A stretch of DNA of 19,592 nucleotides from an uncultured Erysipelotrichaceae bacterium (GCA_902768065.1 CACXJP010000025.1:1-19592); one strand, 5' to 3'; counted from the first letter of the stretch, positions 1-7,348 are shown. Numbers and translations: made by a program. The notes: generated by a model from the sequence alone, not told the origin.

Positions 1-1
1 T

Positions 2-604
2 AAGAATCAATTACTGTGTGCGTCAATTGATCAGCTTAAGAATTTTTATAAAGATGAAAATACTTTTCTATGTTTTTTGGATACTATTGCAATAGCTAGT
101 AGAAAAGAACCTGCTTTTTTCTTGCTATCTCCTGAAATAAAGAAGAGGATTTTAGAGATAATTGAAATTCATAAATATTCTGTAGATGATGAAGTCTTGG
201 ATTATATTAATGAAATTTTAGTATATTTAAATGCTGTTGAAAATGTTTCTGAAGAAATGGTTTCATTAATGGTAAAGAGTTATATTGATTTTCATGAGTC
301 TATTAGAAATACTAAATATAATGAAGTTTGTGATTTTTTAGATGCTTTAGCTTATGATGCTATATTTATGAATGCTCTAGATGAAGGAAATATACAAAAC
401 CTTACTAATCATGATTTAAATATTTCTTCATTTAATTATTTAATTGCTACATCTCCTGATTTCTTTAAAAATGAAGAAGTTATGGCAAGGGCGCAACAGG
501 TATTAGAACAAGAGAAAAGAACTACTAAGGTTTTTAGTAAGAAGAAGAAAAATATAAATAATATTAAAAAATCATTAAAGTATATTGGTGAAAAAGAAGA
601 ATAA
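2..604 (+). CDS. Hypothetical protein, 5'-truncated by the window edge
   Basis: Unrecognised protein. The reading frame is open from base 2, so the true start lies outside the window; the TTG at 77 is only the first possible start codon inside it and has no ribosome binding site. About 200 residues are visible. They are mostly helical and acidic, with few Gly or Pro, no membrane segment, no signal peptide and no catalytic motif I can name. The C-terminus is Lys-rich (VFSKKKKNINNIKKSLKYIGEKEE-like). The next gene, a SpoVID-like LysM protein, starts 39 bases downstream with a strong RBS, so the two are probably co-transcribed. That hints at, but does not show, a link to spore formation. The stop codon sits in the loop of a small hairpin (591-618). 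Confidence 0.75.
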   Translation, partial: KNQLLCASIDQLKNFYKDENTFLCFLDTIAIASRKEPAFFLLSPEIKKRILEIIEIHKYSVDDEVLDYINEILVYLNAVENVSEEMVSLMVKSYIDFHESIRNTKYNEVCDFLDALAYDAIFMNALDEGNIQNLTNHDLNISSFNYLIATSPDFFKNEEVMARAQQVLEQEKRTTKVFSKKKKNINNIKKSLKYIGEKEE

Positions 605-618
605 ATCTTCTTTTTTTT
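591..618 (+). terminator. Weak terminator-like hairpin over the stop codon
   Basis: AAAAAGAAGA (591-600) pairs with TCTTCTTTTT (606-615) around the loop ATAAA, which contains the TAA stop; more T follows. The stem has only three G-C pairs, so it is at best a partial terminator or 3'-end stabiliser. The next gene follows closely with no clear promoter of its own. Confidence 0.35.
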
Positions 619-643
619 CATATTATTTTTTAGGAGGATTAAT

Positions 644-1315
644 ATGAATAAAAAAATAGAAATAGAAAAGAAAATTGATTTTTCTAAAAGTGTAAGTGAA
701 GTAACGGCAATATCTTTGGAACATGATTTGAAATTTTTAGATAGTGATAATATCAAAGGGAATTTAATAATATCTGGAAAGTATAAAACCACTTTAGTTG
801 CAGAGAAAGATGAGGTCTTTAATTATAGAATTCCAGTAGAGATATCTCTAACTGATTCACTTGATGTTCTATCTTCAAATATAAGTATTGTCGATTTTGT
901 TTATGATGTTATTGATGATAAGTCTCTTCTTTGTAAAATTGAATTAGTTGTTGAAGGGACTATTATAGATAATGATAGAGATTGTGATGGTGATCCGGTA
1001 GATAAAAAGGAAATAGAAATACCTAAAATTGATGATAAAAAAGAAGAAATGGAATTATTAGATGCTGATATTGTTGAAGAAGAGGTTAATGAGGAAGATC
1101 GTGATGATAGTGAAGTTAAACTATTTAATATAGATGATAATAGTGAGACTTTTGGTACTTTTATTGTATATATGGTCAGACAAAATGAAACAATTAATAC
1201 AATTATTTCAAAGTATAATACTTCTTTAGAGGAAATAGAAAAATATAACGATTTAAAAGAGTTGTCTGTAGGTAGTAAGTTAATAATTCCTTTATTAAAA
1301 AATGATAATAAATAA
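644..1315 (+). CDS. SpoVID-like protein: N-terminal SPOCS-like region plus C-terminal LysM
   Basis: Probable spore coat or cortex-associated morphogenetic protein, 223 residues. Residues 1-120 are beta-rich, with alternating charged strands resembling the SPOCS (DUF3794) fold. Residues 125-165 form a very acidic linker. Residues 173-216 are a LysM domain (start FIVYMVRQNETINTIISKYN, end GSKLIIP), which binds peptidoglycan or cortex glycan in this family. The domain order matches Bacillus SpoVID, which anchors the coat through SpoIVA and SafA, but this protein is much shorter than Bacillus SpoVID. The start ATG has AGGAGG eight bases upstream. The last 14 bases overlap the next gene, so the pair is translationally coupled. 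The LysM call is firm; the SPOCS call and spore role are inferred from domain order and the sporulation genes elsewhere in the window. Confidence 0.75.
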   Translation: MNKKIEIEKKIDFSKSVSEVTAISLEHDLKFLDSDNIKGNLIISGKYKTTLVAEKDEVFNYRIPVEISLTDSLDVLSSNISIVDFVYDVIDDKSLLCKIELVVEGTIIDNDRDCDGDPVDKKEIEIPKIDDKKEEMELLDADIVEEEVNEEDRDDSEVKLFNIDDNSETFGTFIVYMVRQNETINTIISKYNTSLEEIEKYNDLKELSVGSKLIIPLLKNDNK

Positions 1316-1934
1316 AATTTTAAGGTATAAGTCATTTTCTGTTGTTAATGATAGATATATTTTTTTTGATTATATAAGTAATAGGTTTATTAATGAGTTA
1401 ATTGAAAATTATTTTGTAGATGGAAATTATGATGATAAATATGAGGATATTTATAATAAAATAACAAATGATATGGATATAGTTTTTAAATATTATAATG
1501 ACTTACAGGATAGAATAGAAGAGATGTTTTATCCAACTGAGGCATTTTACTATTTAATTATTAACATTAGTAAAATATATCATTTGTTGGATTTGGGTAG
1601 GTATTTTATTGATAAATGGATTAATACAAAATCAAAAGTAGTTAGATTAATACCAAATATAAATAAAAAAACTATTGATAGTAAAATATCTATTTGTTCT
1701 TTAATTGATTCTTTATATAAAAATAGTAAATTGAGTATAAATGACATTAAAAGGATAAAATTATATGAAGGTGAGTTTTATTGTTTATGTGGTTTAATAA
1801 GTATTGTTCCTATTATTGATGGAAAAAATATAAATGAAGTATTTGATATAATTAATTATGTTGATAATACTTATAATTATTTATTAGAGAAATATGAAAA
1901 AGAACAAAAGAAAGATAAAGATAACTTCAAATAA
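1302..1934 (+). CDS. Hypothetical protein coupled to the SpoVID-like gene
   Basis: Unrecognised 210-residue protein rich in Ile, Asn, Lys and Tyr. Its ATG lies inside the last codons of the SpoVID-like gene (14-base overlap), which implies translational coupling and a shared function. There is no signal peptide and no clear membrane segment. In Bacillus the gene after spoVID is ysxE, a kinase-like coat protein. The stretch around residues 80-108 (YYLIINISKIYHLLDLGRYF and on to DKW) is loosely reminiscent of the helical part of CotS/YsxE-type proteins, but the protein is much shorter and I see no kinase catalytic loop. A degenerate YsxE relative is therefore only a guess. The 3' end overlaps a convergent small gene on the other strand by 51 bases. 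Confidence 0.7.
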   Translation: MIINKILRYKSFSVVNDRYIFFDYISNRFINELIENYFVDGNYDDKYEDIYNKITNDMDIVFKYYNDLQDRIEEMFYPTEAFYYLIINISKIYHLLDLGRYFIDKWINTKSKVVRLIPNINKKTIDSKISICSLIDSLYKNSKLSINDIKRIKLYEGEFYCLCGLISIVPIIDGKNINEVFDIINYVDNTYNYLLEKYEKEQKKDKDNFK

Positions 1935-2096
1935 TAAAATAATTACATTTAGTTTTGTTGTGATGAATAAAAGAATAATTAATTGATAGACAATTATTAT
2001 TAAATTTATTAGAATTGTTGAAAGAAAAAATGTATTGTTTTTTCTTTTTTGTTTGCAGGTTGAACATCTACAAAAGAGTTTATGTTTATTTTTCAT
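1884..2096 (-). CDS. Small membrane protein with N-terminal CxCxxC motif
   Basis: A 70-residue protein of no family I recognise. Residues 9-14 are C-R-C-S-T-C in a basic context (CRCSTCKQKRK), like half of a zinc knuckle. After it come two long hydrophobic stretches (about 24-46 and 50-70), so it is probably a two-helix membrane protein with the Cys motif in the cytoplasm. The reason to call it real is the start: AGGTGAT lies just upstream of the ATG, the same RBS style used by other genes here. It converges with the preceding plus-strand gene and overlaps its last 51 bases. The Phe/Ile-rich C-terminus is read antisense to Lys-rich codons, so that end could be partly fortuitous. Confidence 0.55.
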   Translation of the reverse strand: MKNKHKLFCRCSTCKQKRKNNTFFLSTILINLIIIVYQLIILLFITTKLNVIILLFEVIFIFLLFFFIFL

Positions 2097-2134
2097 ATAA
2101 TCACCTGTAATAGTTTATTCATTAAAAGTAATTC

Positions 2135-2163
2135 TTGTGTATTAATATTATATAAAGTATAAT
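2135..2163 (+). promoter_or_regulatory. Sigma-A type promoter for rubrerythrin
   Basis: TTGTGT (2135-2140) and a perfect TATAAT (2158-2163) are separated by 17 bases. An AGGAGGT ribosome binding site follows about 16 bases further on, just before the ATG at 2192. Confidence 0.6.
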
Positions 2164-2191
2164 AATTATATAATTATTTAGGAGGTATTTT

Positions 2192-2731
2192 ATGAAATTA
2201 AAAGGTAGTAAAACTGAACAAAATTTAATGACTGCTTTTGCAGGTGAATCTCAAGCAAGAAATAAATATACTTATTTCGCATCAAAAGCTAAAAAGGATG
2301 GTTATGAGCAAATTGCTGCTATATTTGAAGAAACTGCAAATAATGAAAAAGAACATGCAAAAATGTGGTTTAAAGAACTTAATGGTGGAGATGTTCCTTC
2401 AACAGTTGATAACCTAAAAGCTGCAGCTGATGGTGAAAATTATGAATGGACTGATATGTATGATGAATTTGCTAAGATTGCTGAAGAAGAAGGGTTTACT
2501 GAAATAGCAGCTAAGTTTAGAGCAGTAGGAGCAATTGAAAAACATCATGAAGAGAGATATAGAAAATTACTTAAGAATATTGAAGATGAAGTTGTTTTCT
2601 CAAGAGATGGAGATTCAATTTGGATTTGTAGAAATTGTGGACATGTAGTAGTTGGAGCTAAGGCACCAAAGGTTTGTCCTGTATGTGCACATCCTCAAAG
2701 TTATTTTGAATTAAAAAGCGAGAATTATTAA
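2192..2731 (+). CDS. rbr: Rubrerythrin
   Basis: Non-haem di-iron peroxidase that reduces hydrogen peroxide in the cytoplasm of anaerobes, fed by rubredoxin-type electron donors. The 179-residue length is normal. Residues 1-135 are the four-helix ferritin-like domain with metal ligands in the expected places: Glu19 ([10 protein letters not shown]), Glu54 and His55 (NEKEHAK), the second-half [12 protein letters not shown] helix and EKHHEERY around 116-122. Residues 142-179 are the rubredoxin domain with C146-x2-C149 and C162-x2-C165. It stands alone with its own promoter and a strong terminator. The start has a near-perfect AGGAGG. It suggests an oxygen-sensitive fermentative life style. Confidence 0.97.
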   Translation: MKLKGSKTEQNLMTAFAGESQARNKYTYFASKAKKDGYEQIAAIFEETANNEKEHAKMWFKELNGGDVPSTVDNLKAAADGENYEWTDMYDEFAKIAEEEGFTEIAAKFRAVGAIEKHHEERYRKLLKNIEDEVVFSRDGDSIWICRNCGHVVVGAKAPKVCPVCAHPQSYFELKSENY

Positions 2732-2758
2732 AAAACAGATGATTACATCTGTTTTTTT
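2731..2758. terminator. Intrinsic terminator, probably bidirectional
   Basis: AAAAACAGATG (2731-2741), loop ATTA, CATCTGTTTTT plus further T. It follows the rubrerythrin stop directly, and its A-run/T-run symmetry also serves the convergent gene at 2757-3122. Confidence 0.9.
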
Positions 2759-3122
2759 AATTGAAAGCAATTTCTTCTTCTAGATTCTTATCATCGATAA
2801 TAATATATAAAAATAGTATTCCTGATATTAGTACTGCTGTTGTTGCAATAAGTGAGAGTGTATCATATTTTTTTTGATCTTTACTTTTGTTTTTTTCTCT
2901 GAATGAGTTAACAGCTTCTTTTTCAAAATATGAATAGATTATTAGTAGAATTGTAAAAACTATAGTATTTGTTTTTTGATATATTTCTTTACTATTCTGA
3001 TTGTTGTTTTCAAAATAGTCTTTTTCATAATAGTTTCCATAGTAAGATAATCCTATTATTATGAAATAGATTATCCAAATTTTGTTTTCTATTTCTATTT
3101 GTTGGATTCTTTTTTTATTCAT
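2757..3122 (-). CDS. Small membrane protein of unknown function
   Basis: A 121-residue protein with three likely membrane helices: about 14-29 (IWIIYFIIIGLSYYGNYY), 52-66 (TIVFTILLIIYSYF) and 89-110 (LIATTAVLISGILFLYIIID). The loops are charged and the acidic tail ends in EEEIAFN. I do not recognise a named family. It is bounded by a terminator it shares with rubrerythrin and is divergent from the U32 gene. The start is the only Met in the protein; no Shine-Dalgarno precedes it, but a TATAAT lies five bases upstream on the same strand (3128-3133), so the message may be leaderless. If so the ATG is right; otherwise an unusual start is used. Confidence 0.7.
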   Translation of the reverse strand: MNKKRIQQIEIENKIWIIYFIIIGLSYYGNYYEKDYFENNNQNSKEIYQKTNTIVFTILLIIYSYFEKEAVNSFREKNKSKDQKKYDTLSLIATTAVLISGILFLYIIIDDKNLEEEIAFN

Positions 3123-3133
3123 AATAAATTATA

Positions 3134-3162
3134 TTCAAAATAATTATAAAATAATGTATAAT
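3134..3162 (+). promoter_or_regulatory. Promoter for the U32 family gene
   Basis: TTCAAA (3134-3139), 17-base spacer, TATAAT (3157-3162) preceded directly by TG. The GGGGTGAT RBS and ATG (3187) follow. The -35 box abuts a TATAAT on the opposite strand (3128-3133) that may drive the divergent membrane-protein gene. Confidence 0.55.
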
Positions 3163-3186
3163 ATGGTTGTATTTGGGGTGATTATT

Positions 3187-5346
3187 ATGAATCATGAATT
3201 GTTAGTGCCTGCTGGTGATATGGATTGTTTATACCAGGCTGTATATAATGGTGCTGATGCTGTATATGTATCAGGCATTAATTTTGGGGCTAGAAAATTT
3301 GCCAAAAATTTTACTAAAGATGAACTTCTTGAGGCAATAAAGTTTTGTCATCTATATGGTGTGAAATTATATGTGACAATGAATACTTTAATAAAGAATA
3401 ATGAGGTTGAGGAATTTATCGAACAAGCTAGATTCTTGTATAAAAATGGAGTTGATGCGTTAATAGTTCAGGATTTTGGTATGATTTGTTTACTTAGAAA
3501 AATGTTTCCTAATTTAGAGATTCATGCATCTACTCAAGCAAATAATTCTTCTAAAGAGACTTGTGAGTTATTCTACAATCTTGGAGTAAAGCGTGTAGTT
3601 TTTTCGAGGGAATTAACGATAGATGAAATTAATAATATTGATGTACCAATAGAGAAAGAGGCATTTATTCATGGAGCTTTATGTGTATGTTATTCTGGTT
3701 GTTGTTTAATGAGTAGTATGCTTGGTGGAAGAAGTGGTAATAGGGGTGAATGCGCTGGTAGTTGTAGATTGCCATATTCTCTATTAAAAGGAAATAGGGT
3801 TATTGCTAAGAATAAATATTTACTTAGTATGAAAGAATTAAATACATCATCAAAAATAAAGGAGTTACTTGATAGTAGTATATATAGTTTTAAAATTGAA
3901 GGTAGAATGAAAAGCCCTTTATATGTTGGTTTTATTACTAATTTTTATAGAAAGTTGATAGATGGTGATGCTTTTGATTATGAGGAAGAAACTAAGAAGT
4001 TAAAAACTATTTTTAATCGTGATTTCACAGTTGGACATCTTTTTAATAATAATGGAATTGATTTAATAAATAGTAAATCTCCTAATCATATTGGTCTTGA
4101 GATAGGAAAGGCAGAACTAAAGAAAAATAAGATTAAGATTGAATTAAATAATGGTGAAGTTCTAAATCAATTCGATGCGATTAGATTTATTAATAATAAA
4201 AAAGGAATGATTATAAATTATCTATACGATAAAAACATGAATTTATGTAGTTTTGCGAAAGATATTTGTTATGTAGATAATAAAGTTAATATAAGTGATT
4301 CTGATATTGTATCTAAAACGCAAAGTAGTGAATTAGAAAGTGAATATAATAATTCTCTTAATAGAAGAAAAATAGGTATTAAATTTAATATTTATTTAAG
4401 AGAAAATGAAATGATTAAGCTCTCTGTTAGTGATGGTATAAATACTATTACTGAGTATGGAGATGTAGTTGAAAAATCTATTAATGCTCCTATTAATGAA
4501 GAAACAATTATAAGACAATTATCTAAAGTTGGAGGAACTCCTTATTGTATAAATGATATATCTATAGAAATGGATTGTAATTTATTTGTTCAAATAAAGA
4601 GTTTAAATGAATTAAGACGTATCTTATTAGAAAAATTGACTGATAAGAGAATGAATATAAAAATAGATTACGTCGAAAATAGTTTTTCTTTTGAAAAAGT
4701 ATCGAATACTAACAACGAGAGTAGTGTTAATGTTTGTTCGGTAATGAATGAAGAACAATTAAAAATATGTTTAAAAAATAACTTTGATAGAATATATGTT
4801 AAAAATAAAGAATTATTTGATAAATATAAAGATAATTCAAAGGTTTATTTATTTTTAGATAGATGTAGTTATTCTTATGAAAAATATAGAGATGAGAAAA
4901 TATTAGTATCAGATGTTTTCGATTATAGTAAATATAATGTATATGGAAATTATTCACTTAATATTATGAATATTTATACTGCATATTTCTTATCTAAATA
5001 TGGTCTTAAAAATATTCCTTTATCTGTGGAATTATCAGATAATGAAATAAGAGATTTTGTTTCTTTGTACAGCAAAAAAATTGGTTCTGGTAATTTTGAA
5101 TTATTGGTTTATGGAAGAATTGAAAATATGATTATAAAAGGAAATATATTAGACATAACTGAAAATGATATGGAATATAATATTGTAGATTCCAAAGAAA
5201 GAGTTTTTCCAGTATATTATGATGGTATTAATACGCATGTACTTAATTATATAAATAGAGAAAACAATAATATTGAACTAGATTGTAGATATGATTTTTA
5301 TGATGAGAATGAAGAGGGGATTAGTAGTATTTTAAACAAAATATAA
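3187..5346 (+). CDS. U32 family protein with DUF3656-like region; probable RNA hydroxylation enzyme
   Basis: Annotated peptidase/collagenase family U32, but characterised relatives (RlhA for 23S rRNA; TrhP for tRNA U34 hydroxylation) are iron-sulphur RNA-modifying enzymes, so that is the likelier role. 719 residues. The N-terminal half is a TIM-barrel-like U32 domain (ELLVPAGDMDCLYQAVYNGA at 3-22; IHASTQANN). The signature segment spans 158-197 with Cys at 166, 168, 172, 173, 189 and 193 (cluster ligands lie here in the family) and the RSGNRGECAG stretch. A middle DUF3656-like region and a degenerate second U32-like half follow; in the latter the VYGR motif is kept (ELLVYGRIENM) without the Cys usually found soon after. 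I chose ATG 3187 because GGGGTGAT precedes it; an in-frame start 35 codons upstream would lie across the promoter. Confidence 0.85.
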   Translation: MNHELLVPAGDMDCLYQAVYNGADAVYVSGINFGARKFAKNFTKDELLEAIKFCHLYGVKLYVTMNTLIKNNEVEEFIEQARFLYKNGVDALIVQDFGMICLLRKMFPNLEIHASTQANNSSKETCELFYNLGVKRVVFSRELTIDEINNIDVPIEKEAFIHGALCVCYSGCCLMSSMLGGRSGNRGECAGSCRLPYSLLKGNRVIAKNKYLLSMKELNTSSKIKELLDSSIYSFKIEGRMKSPLYVGFITNFYRKLIDGDAFDYEEETKKLKTIFNRDFTVGHLFNNNGIDLINSKSPNHIGLEIGKAELKKNKIKIELNNGEVLNQFDAIRFINNKKGMIINYLYDKNMNLCSFAKDICYVDNKVNISDSDIVSKTQSSELESEYNNSLNRRKIGIKFNIYLRENEMIKLSVSDGINTITEYGDVVEKSINAPINEETIIRQLSKVGGTPYCINDISIEMDCNLFVQIKSLNELRRILLEKLTDKRMNIKIDYVENSFSFEKVSNTNNESSVNVCSVMNEEQLKICLKNNFDRIYVKNKELFDKYKDNSKVYLFLDRCSYSYEKYRDEKILVSDVFDYSKYNVYGNYSLNIMNIYTAYFLSKYGLKNIPLSVELSDNEIRDFVSLYSKKIGSGNFELLVYGRIENMIIKGNILDITENDMEYNIVDSKERVFPVYYDGINTHVLNYINRENNNIELDCRYDFYDENEEGISSILNKI

Positions 5347-5355
5347 AAATTAAAC

Positions 5356-5385
5356 TTTCTAAAAAATAGAAAAGTGTGGTAGAAT
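5356..5385 (+). promoter_or_regulatory. Possible promoter for the thioredoxin-like gene
   Basis: TAGAAT (5380-5385) has an extended -10 TG one base upstream. A poor -35 (TTTCTA, 5356) lies inside an imperfect inverted repeat, ACTTTCTA/TAGAAAAGT. No T-run follows the repeat, so I do not call it a terminator. Confidence 0.35.
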
Positions 5386-5408
5386 GTTATTATGGGATGT
5401 GATACAAA

Positions 5409-5933
5409 GTGACAAAAGATAGGGATTCTAAAAAACCATTTAAGAATTATATTATTTTGATAATTTTATTTGCAGTAAGTTGCTGCATTACATTATATTT
5501 ATGTGAATGTTATAACGTATATAATGAGTATAAAAAGCAAACTCCTGTGATAAGGGGAACACTTTCTGAAATCGGTTATAATGATTTGGATCATTATGTT
5601 GTTGATATTCCTAGTGTTATTATTTATGCTTGTACTGCAAGTAATGATAAATGTAGAACATTTGAAAAAGATTTTAAAAAGTATGTTAATAAAAATGATT
5701 TGAATGATACTATCGTATATTTAAATTTATCAGATGTTGATCAAGAACAATTTGTTAATGAATTTAATGATAAGTATAATTATAGAATAAAACTTACAGG
5801 TAATTATCCAGCCTTTATAAGTTTTAAAGATGGAAGAGTAGATTCAATTCTTCAAAGCGATGCTAAAAAGGATTTGACTATTTCTAAAGTGGATAGTTTT
5901 TTAGAAATAAATATGTATGAAGAAGAAGATTAA
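5409..5933 (+). CDS. Membrane-anchored thioredoxin-fold protein with atypical Cys pair
   Basis: 174 residues. An N-terminal signal anchor (about 13-35, with three Cys inside or near it) is followed by an extracytoplasmic domain that looks like a thioredoxin fold: strand VIIYACTASNDKCRTFEKDF (70-89), strand TIVYLNLSDVD (101-111), then NYPAFISFKDGRV (132-144), in which Pro134 is the expected cis-Pro before a beta strand and 'dG' turn. The usual CxxC is not present; instead Cys75 and Cys82 are six residues apart, with Cys82 in the place of the second Cys of CxxC. It could be an unusual disulphide protein or a non-redox thioredoxin-like protein. The start is GTG 5409, the only in-frame start after an upstream TGA, with a weak GGGATGTGAT RBS. 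It ends 28 bases before trmL and is probably co-transcribed. Confidence 0.75.
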   Translation: MTKDRDSKKPFKNYIILIILFAVSCCITLYLCECYNVYNEYKKQTPVIRGTLSEIGYNDLDHYVVDIPSVIIYACTASNDKCRTFEKDFKKYVNKNDLNDTIVYLNLSDVDQEQFVNEFNDKYNYRIKLTGNYPAFISFKDGRVDSILQSDAKKDLTISKVDSFLEINMYEEED

Positions 5934-5948
5934 TTCTTCTTTCTTTTT
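5919..5948 (+). terminator. Weak terminator-like hairpin over the stop codon
   Basis: AGAAGAA (5921-5927) pairs with TTCTTCT (5934-5940) around a loop that contains the TAA stop, followed by TTCTTTTT. Same design as the hairpin at 591-618: Glu codons before the stop pair with a CTTCTT after it. Likely partial, because trmL follows at once. Confidence 0.3.
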
Positions 5949-5961
5949 AGAGGTGTTTTTT

Positions 5962-6471
5962 ATGAATAATATTGTATTATATGAGCCTGAAATTCCACAA
6001 AATACAGGAAATATTATGAGAACATGTGTTGCGACAAATACAAAGCTTCATTTAATAAAGCCTTTGGGATTTGTTATAGATGATAATCATTTAAGAAGAT
6101 CAGGTGTTAATTATATAGATAAATTGGAGTATGAAATATACGAAAATTTTGATGATTTTAAAAAGAAAAACAAGGGAGAGTATTATTATTTTACTCGATA
6201 TGGTCATAAACCTCATACTGAATTTGACTTTTCAAATAAAGATAATAAAGAGATATATCTAATATTTGGAAAAGAGTCTACAGGAATACCAAAGGAAATC
6301 CTTAAAGATGATTTAGATCATTGTATGAGAATTCCTATGACTGATAAAGTTAGAGCTTTGAATGTATCAAATAGTGCGGCGATTGCTATATATGAGGTGT
6401 TAAGACAACAAAACTATAATGATTTGTTAAGGGAAGAACCACATAAAGGTGCTGATTGGTTAGAAAGATAA
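5962..6471 (+). CDS. trmL: tRNA (cytidine(34)-2'-O)-methyltransferase TrmL
   Basis: SPOUT-class enzyme that methylates the 2'-OH of the wobble nucleotide C34/cmnm5U34 in tRNA-Leu isoacceptors using S-adenosylmethionine; works as a dimer in the cytoplasm. 169 residues, a normal length. The motifs are plain: YEPEIPQNTGNIMRTC near the N-terminus, LRRSGVNYID around 44-53, the knot strand IYLIFGKESTGIP, and the C-terminal knot RIPMTDKVRALNVSNSAAIAIYEVLRQ. I chose ATG 5962 because AGAGGTG precedes it; an in-frame ATG 15 codons upstream would lie inside the previous gene's end. A T-rich hairpin follows. The window also holds tRNA-Leu(UAA), a substrate of this family. Confidence 0.95.
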   Translation: MNNIVLYEPEIPQNTGNIMRTCVATNTKLHLIKPLGFVIDDNHLRRSGVNYIDKLEYEIYENFDDFKKKNKGEYYYFTRYGHKPHTEFDFSNKDNKEIYLIFGKESTGIPKEILKDDLDHCMRIPMTDKVRALNVSNSAAIAIYEVLRQQNYNDLLREEPHKGADWLER

Positions 6472-6495
6472 ACAGTTATATTGTTTATTTTTTTT
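6468..6495 (+). terminator. AT-rich intrinsic terminator after trmL
   Basis: ATAAACA (6468-6474) and TGTTTAT (6482-6488) flank a 7-base loop and are followed by eight more T. The stem is short and AT-rich, so efficiency is uncertain. It separates trmL from sigG. Confidence 0.5.
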
Positions 6496-6542
6496 GTATA
6501 TTTTTTATTATAATTACTCACTATTAAGATGGGTGATAAATA

Positions 6543-7316
6543 ATGGGAAAATATAAAGTTGATATAAGTGGATTAAATACAAGTGAATTGGTTACACTAA
6601 GTCATGATGAGATGAAGGATTTATTTTATAAAATGAGAGATGGAGATTTATTTGCGCGAGATATGTTAATTGAGTGTAATTTGAGACTTGTTTTATCCAT
6701 ACTAAAGAAATTTTATAATAGGTTAGATAATATGGATGATTTATTTCAAATAGGGTGTGTTGGATTAATAAAAGCAATTGATAATTTTGATTTGTCATAT
6801 GATGTTCAATTTTCTACTTATGCTGTTCCTATGATTTTGGGGGAAATAAAGAGATTTATTAGAGATAATAATTCTATGAGAATAAGCAGATCTATAAAAG
6901 ATTTATATTATAAAATAAATTGCTACATAGAAAAGTATTATCAATTATTTGGAAGAGAACCTGATTATAGCGTTATTGCTGATGAACTTGGTGTAAGTGA
7001 ATTTGATGTTGGTAATGCATTAAATGCAATGAGAGATCCTGTAAGTATGTATGAACCTATTTATAATGATGGTGGTGATACAATTTATCTGTATGATCAA
7101 ATTATTGATGATTCTTTATCTAATAATTTTTCTAGTAAAATGGTTGTTGATAATGCGATAGATGAATTAAATGAAAGAGAAAGGTATATTTTGGATCAAC
7201 GTTATGTAATGGGAAAAACACAAATGGAAATTGCTTTAGAATTAGATATTAGTCAGGCTCAAGTTTCTAGATTAGAAAAAAAAGCAGTAAAAGAATTAAA
7301 GAAGGTCTTAAAATAA
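6543..7316 (+). CDS. sigG: RNA polymerase sporulation sigma factor SigG
   Basis: Sigma-70 family factor that in spore formers directs late gene expression in the forespore. 257 residues, as in Bacillus SigG. The N-terminus KVDISGLNTSELVTL matches the SigG-specific leader (KVEICGVDTSKLPVL in B. subtilis, from memory), which separates it from SigF and SigB. Region 2: DDLFQIGCVGLIKAIDNFDL (65-84) and FSTYAVPMILGEIKRFIRDN (90-109), then RISRSIKDL. Region 3 carries DPVSMYEPIYNDGGD (165-179), a SigG hallmark. Region 4.2 helix-turn-helix: GKTQMEIALELDISQAQVSR (224-243). The GGGTGAT RBS is just upstream. The next gene is ylmC-like, as in Bacillus. A weak GTATA plus CACTATT pair (6496-6525) could be a SigF/SigG promoter, but I would not rely on it. 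Confidence 0.95.
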   Translation: MGKYKVDISGLNTSELVTLSHDEMKDLFYKMRDGDLFARDMLIECNLRLVLSILKKFYNRLDNMDDLFQIGCVGLIKAIDNFDLSYDVQFSTYAVPMILGEIKRFIRDNNSMRISRSIKDLYYKINCYIEKYYQLFGREPDYSVIADELGVSEFDVGNALNAMRDPVSMYEPIYNDGGDTIYLYDQIIDDSLSNNFSSKMVVDNAIDELNERERYILDQRYVMGKTQMEIALELDISQAQVSRLEKKAVKELKKVLK

Positions 7317-7348
7317 GCGTTAATCATATAATTAATTAGGTGATATGT

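Noticed and set aside
436..1335. Two minus-strand frames of 118 and 144 codons
   Set aside because: Antisense shadows of the truncated first gene and the SpoVID-like gene; hydrophobic or Ser-rich content follows from Lys/Glu/Asp codons on the other strand.
1974..2001. Hairpin AATAATTAATTG/CAATTATTATT as a terminator
   Set aside because: No T-run follows and it lies in the coding part of the small minus-strand gene.
6592..6798. Minus-strand frame inside sigG
   Set aside because: Antisense shadow of a well-conserved sigma factor, no RBS.
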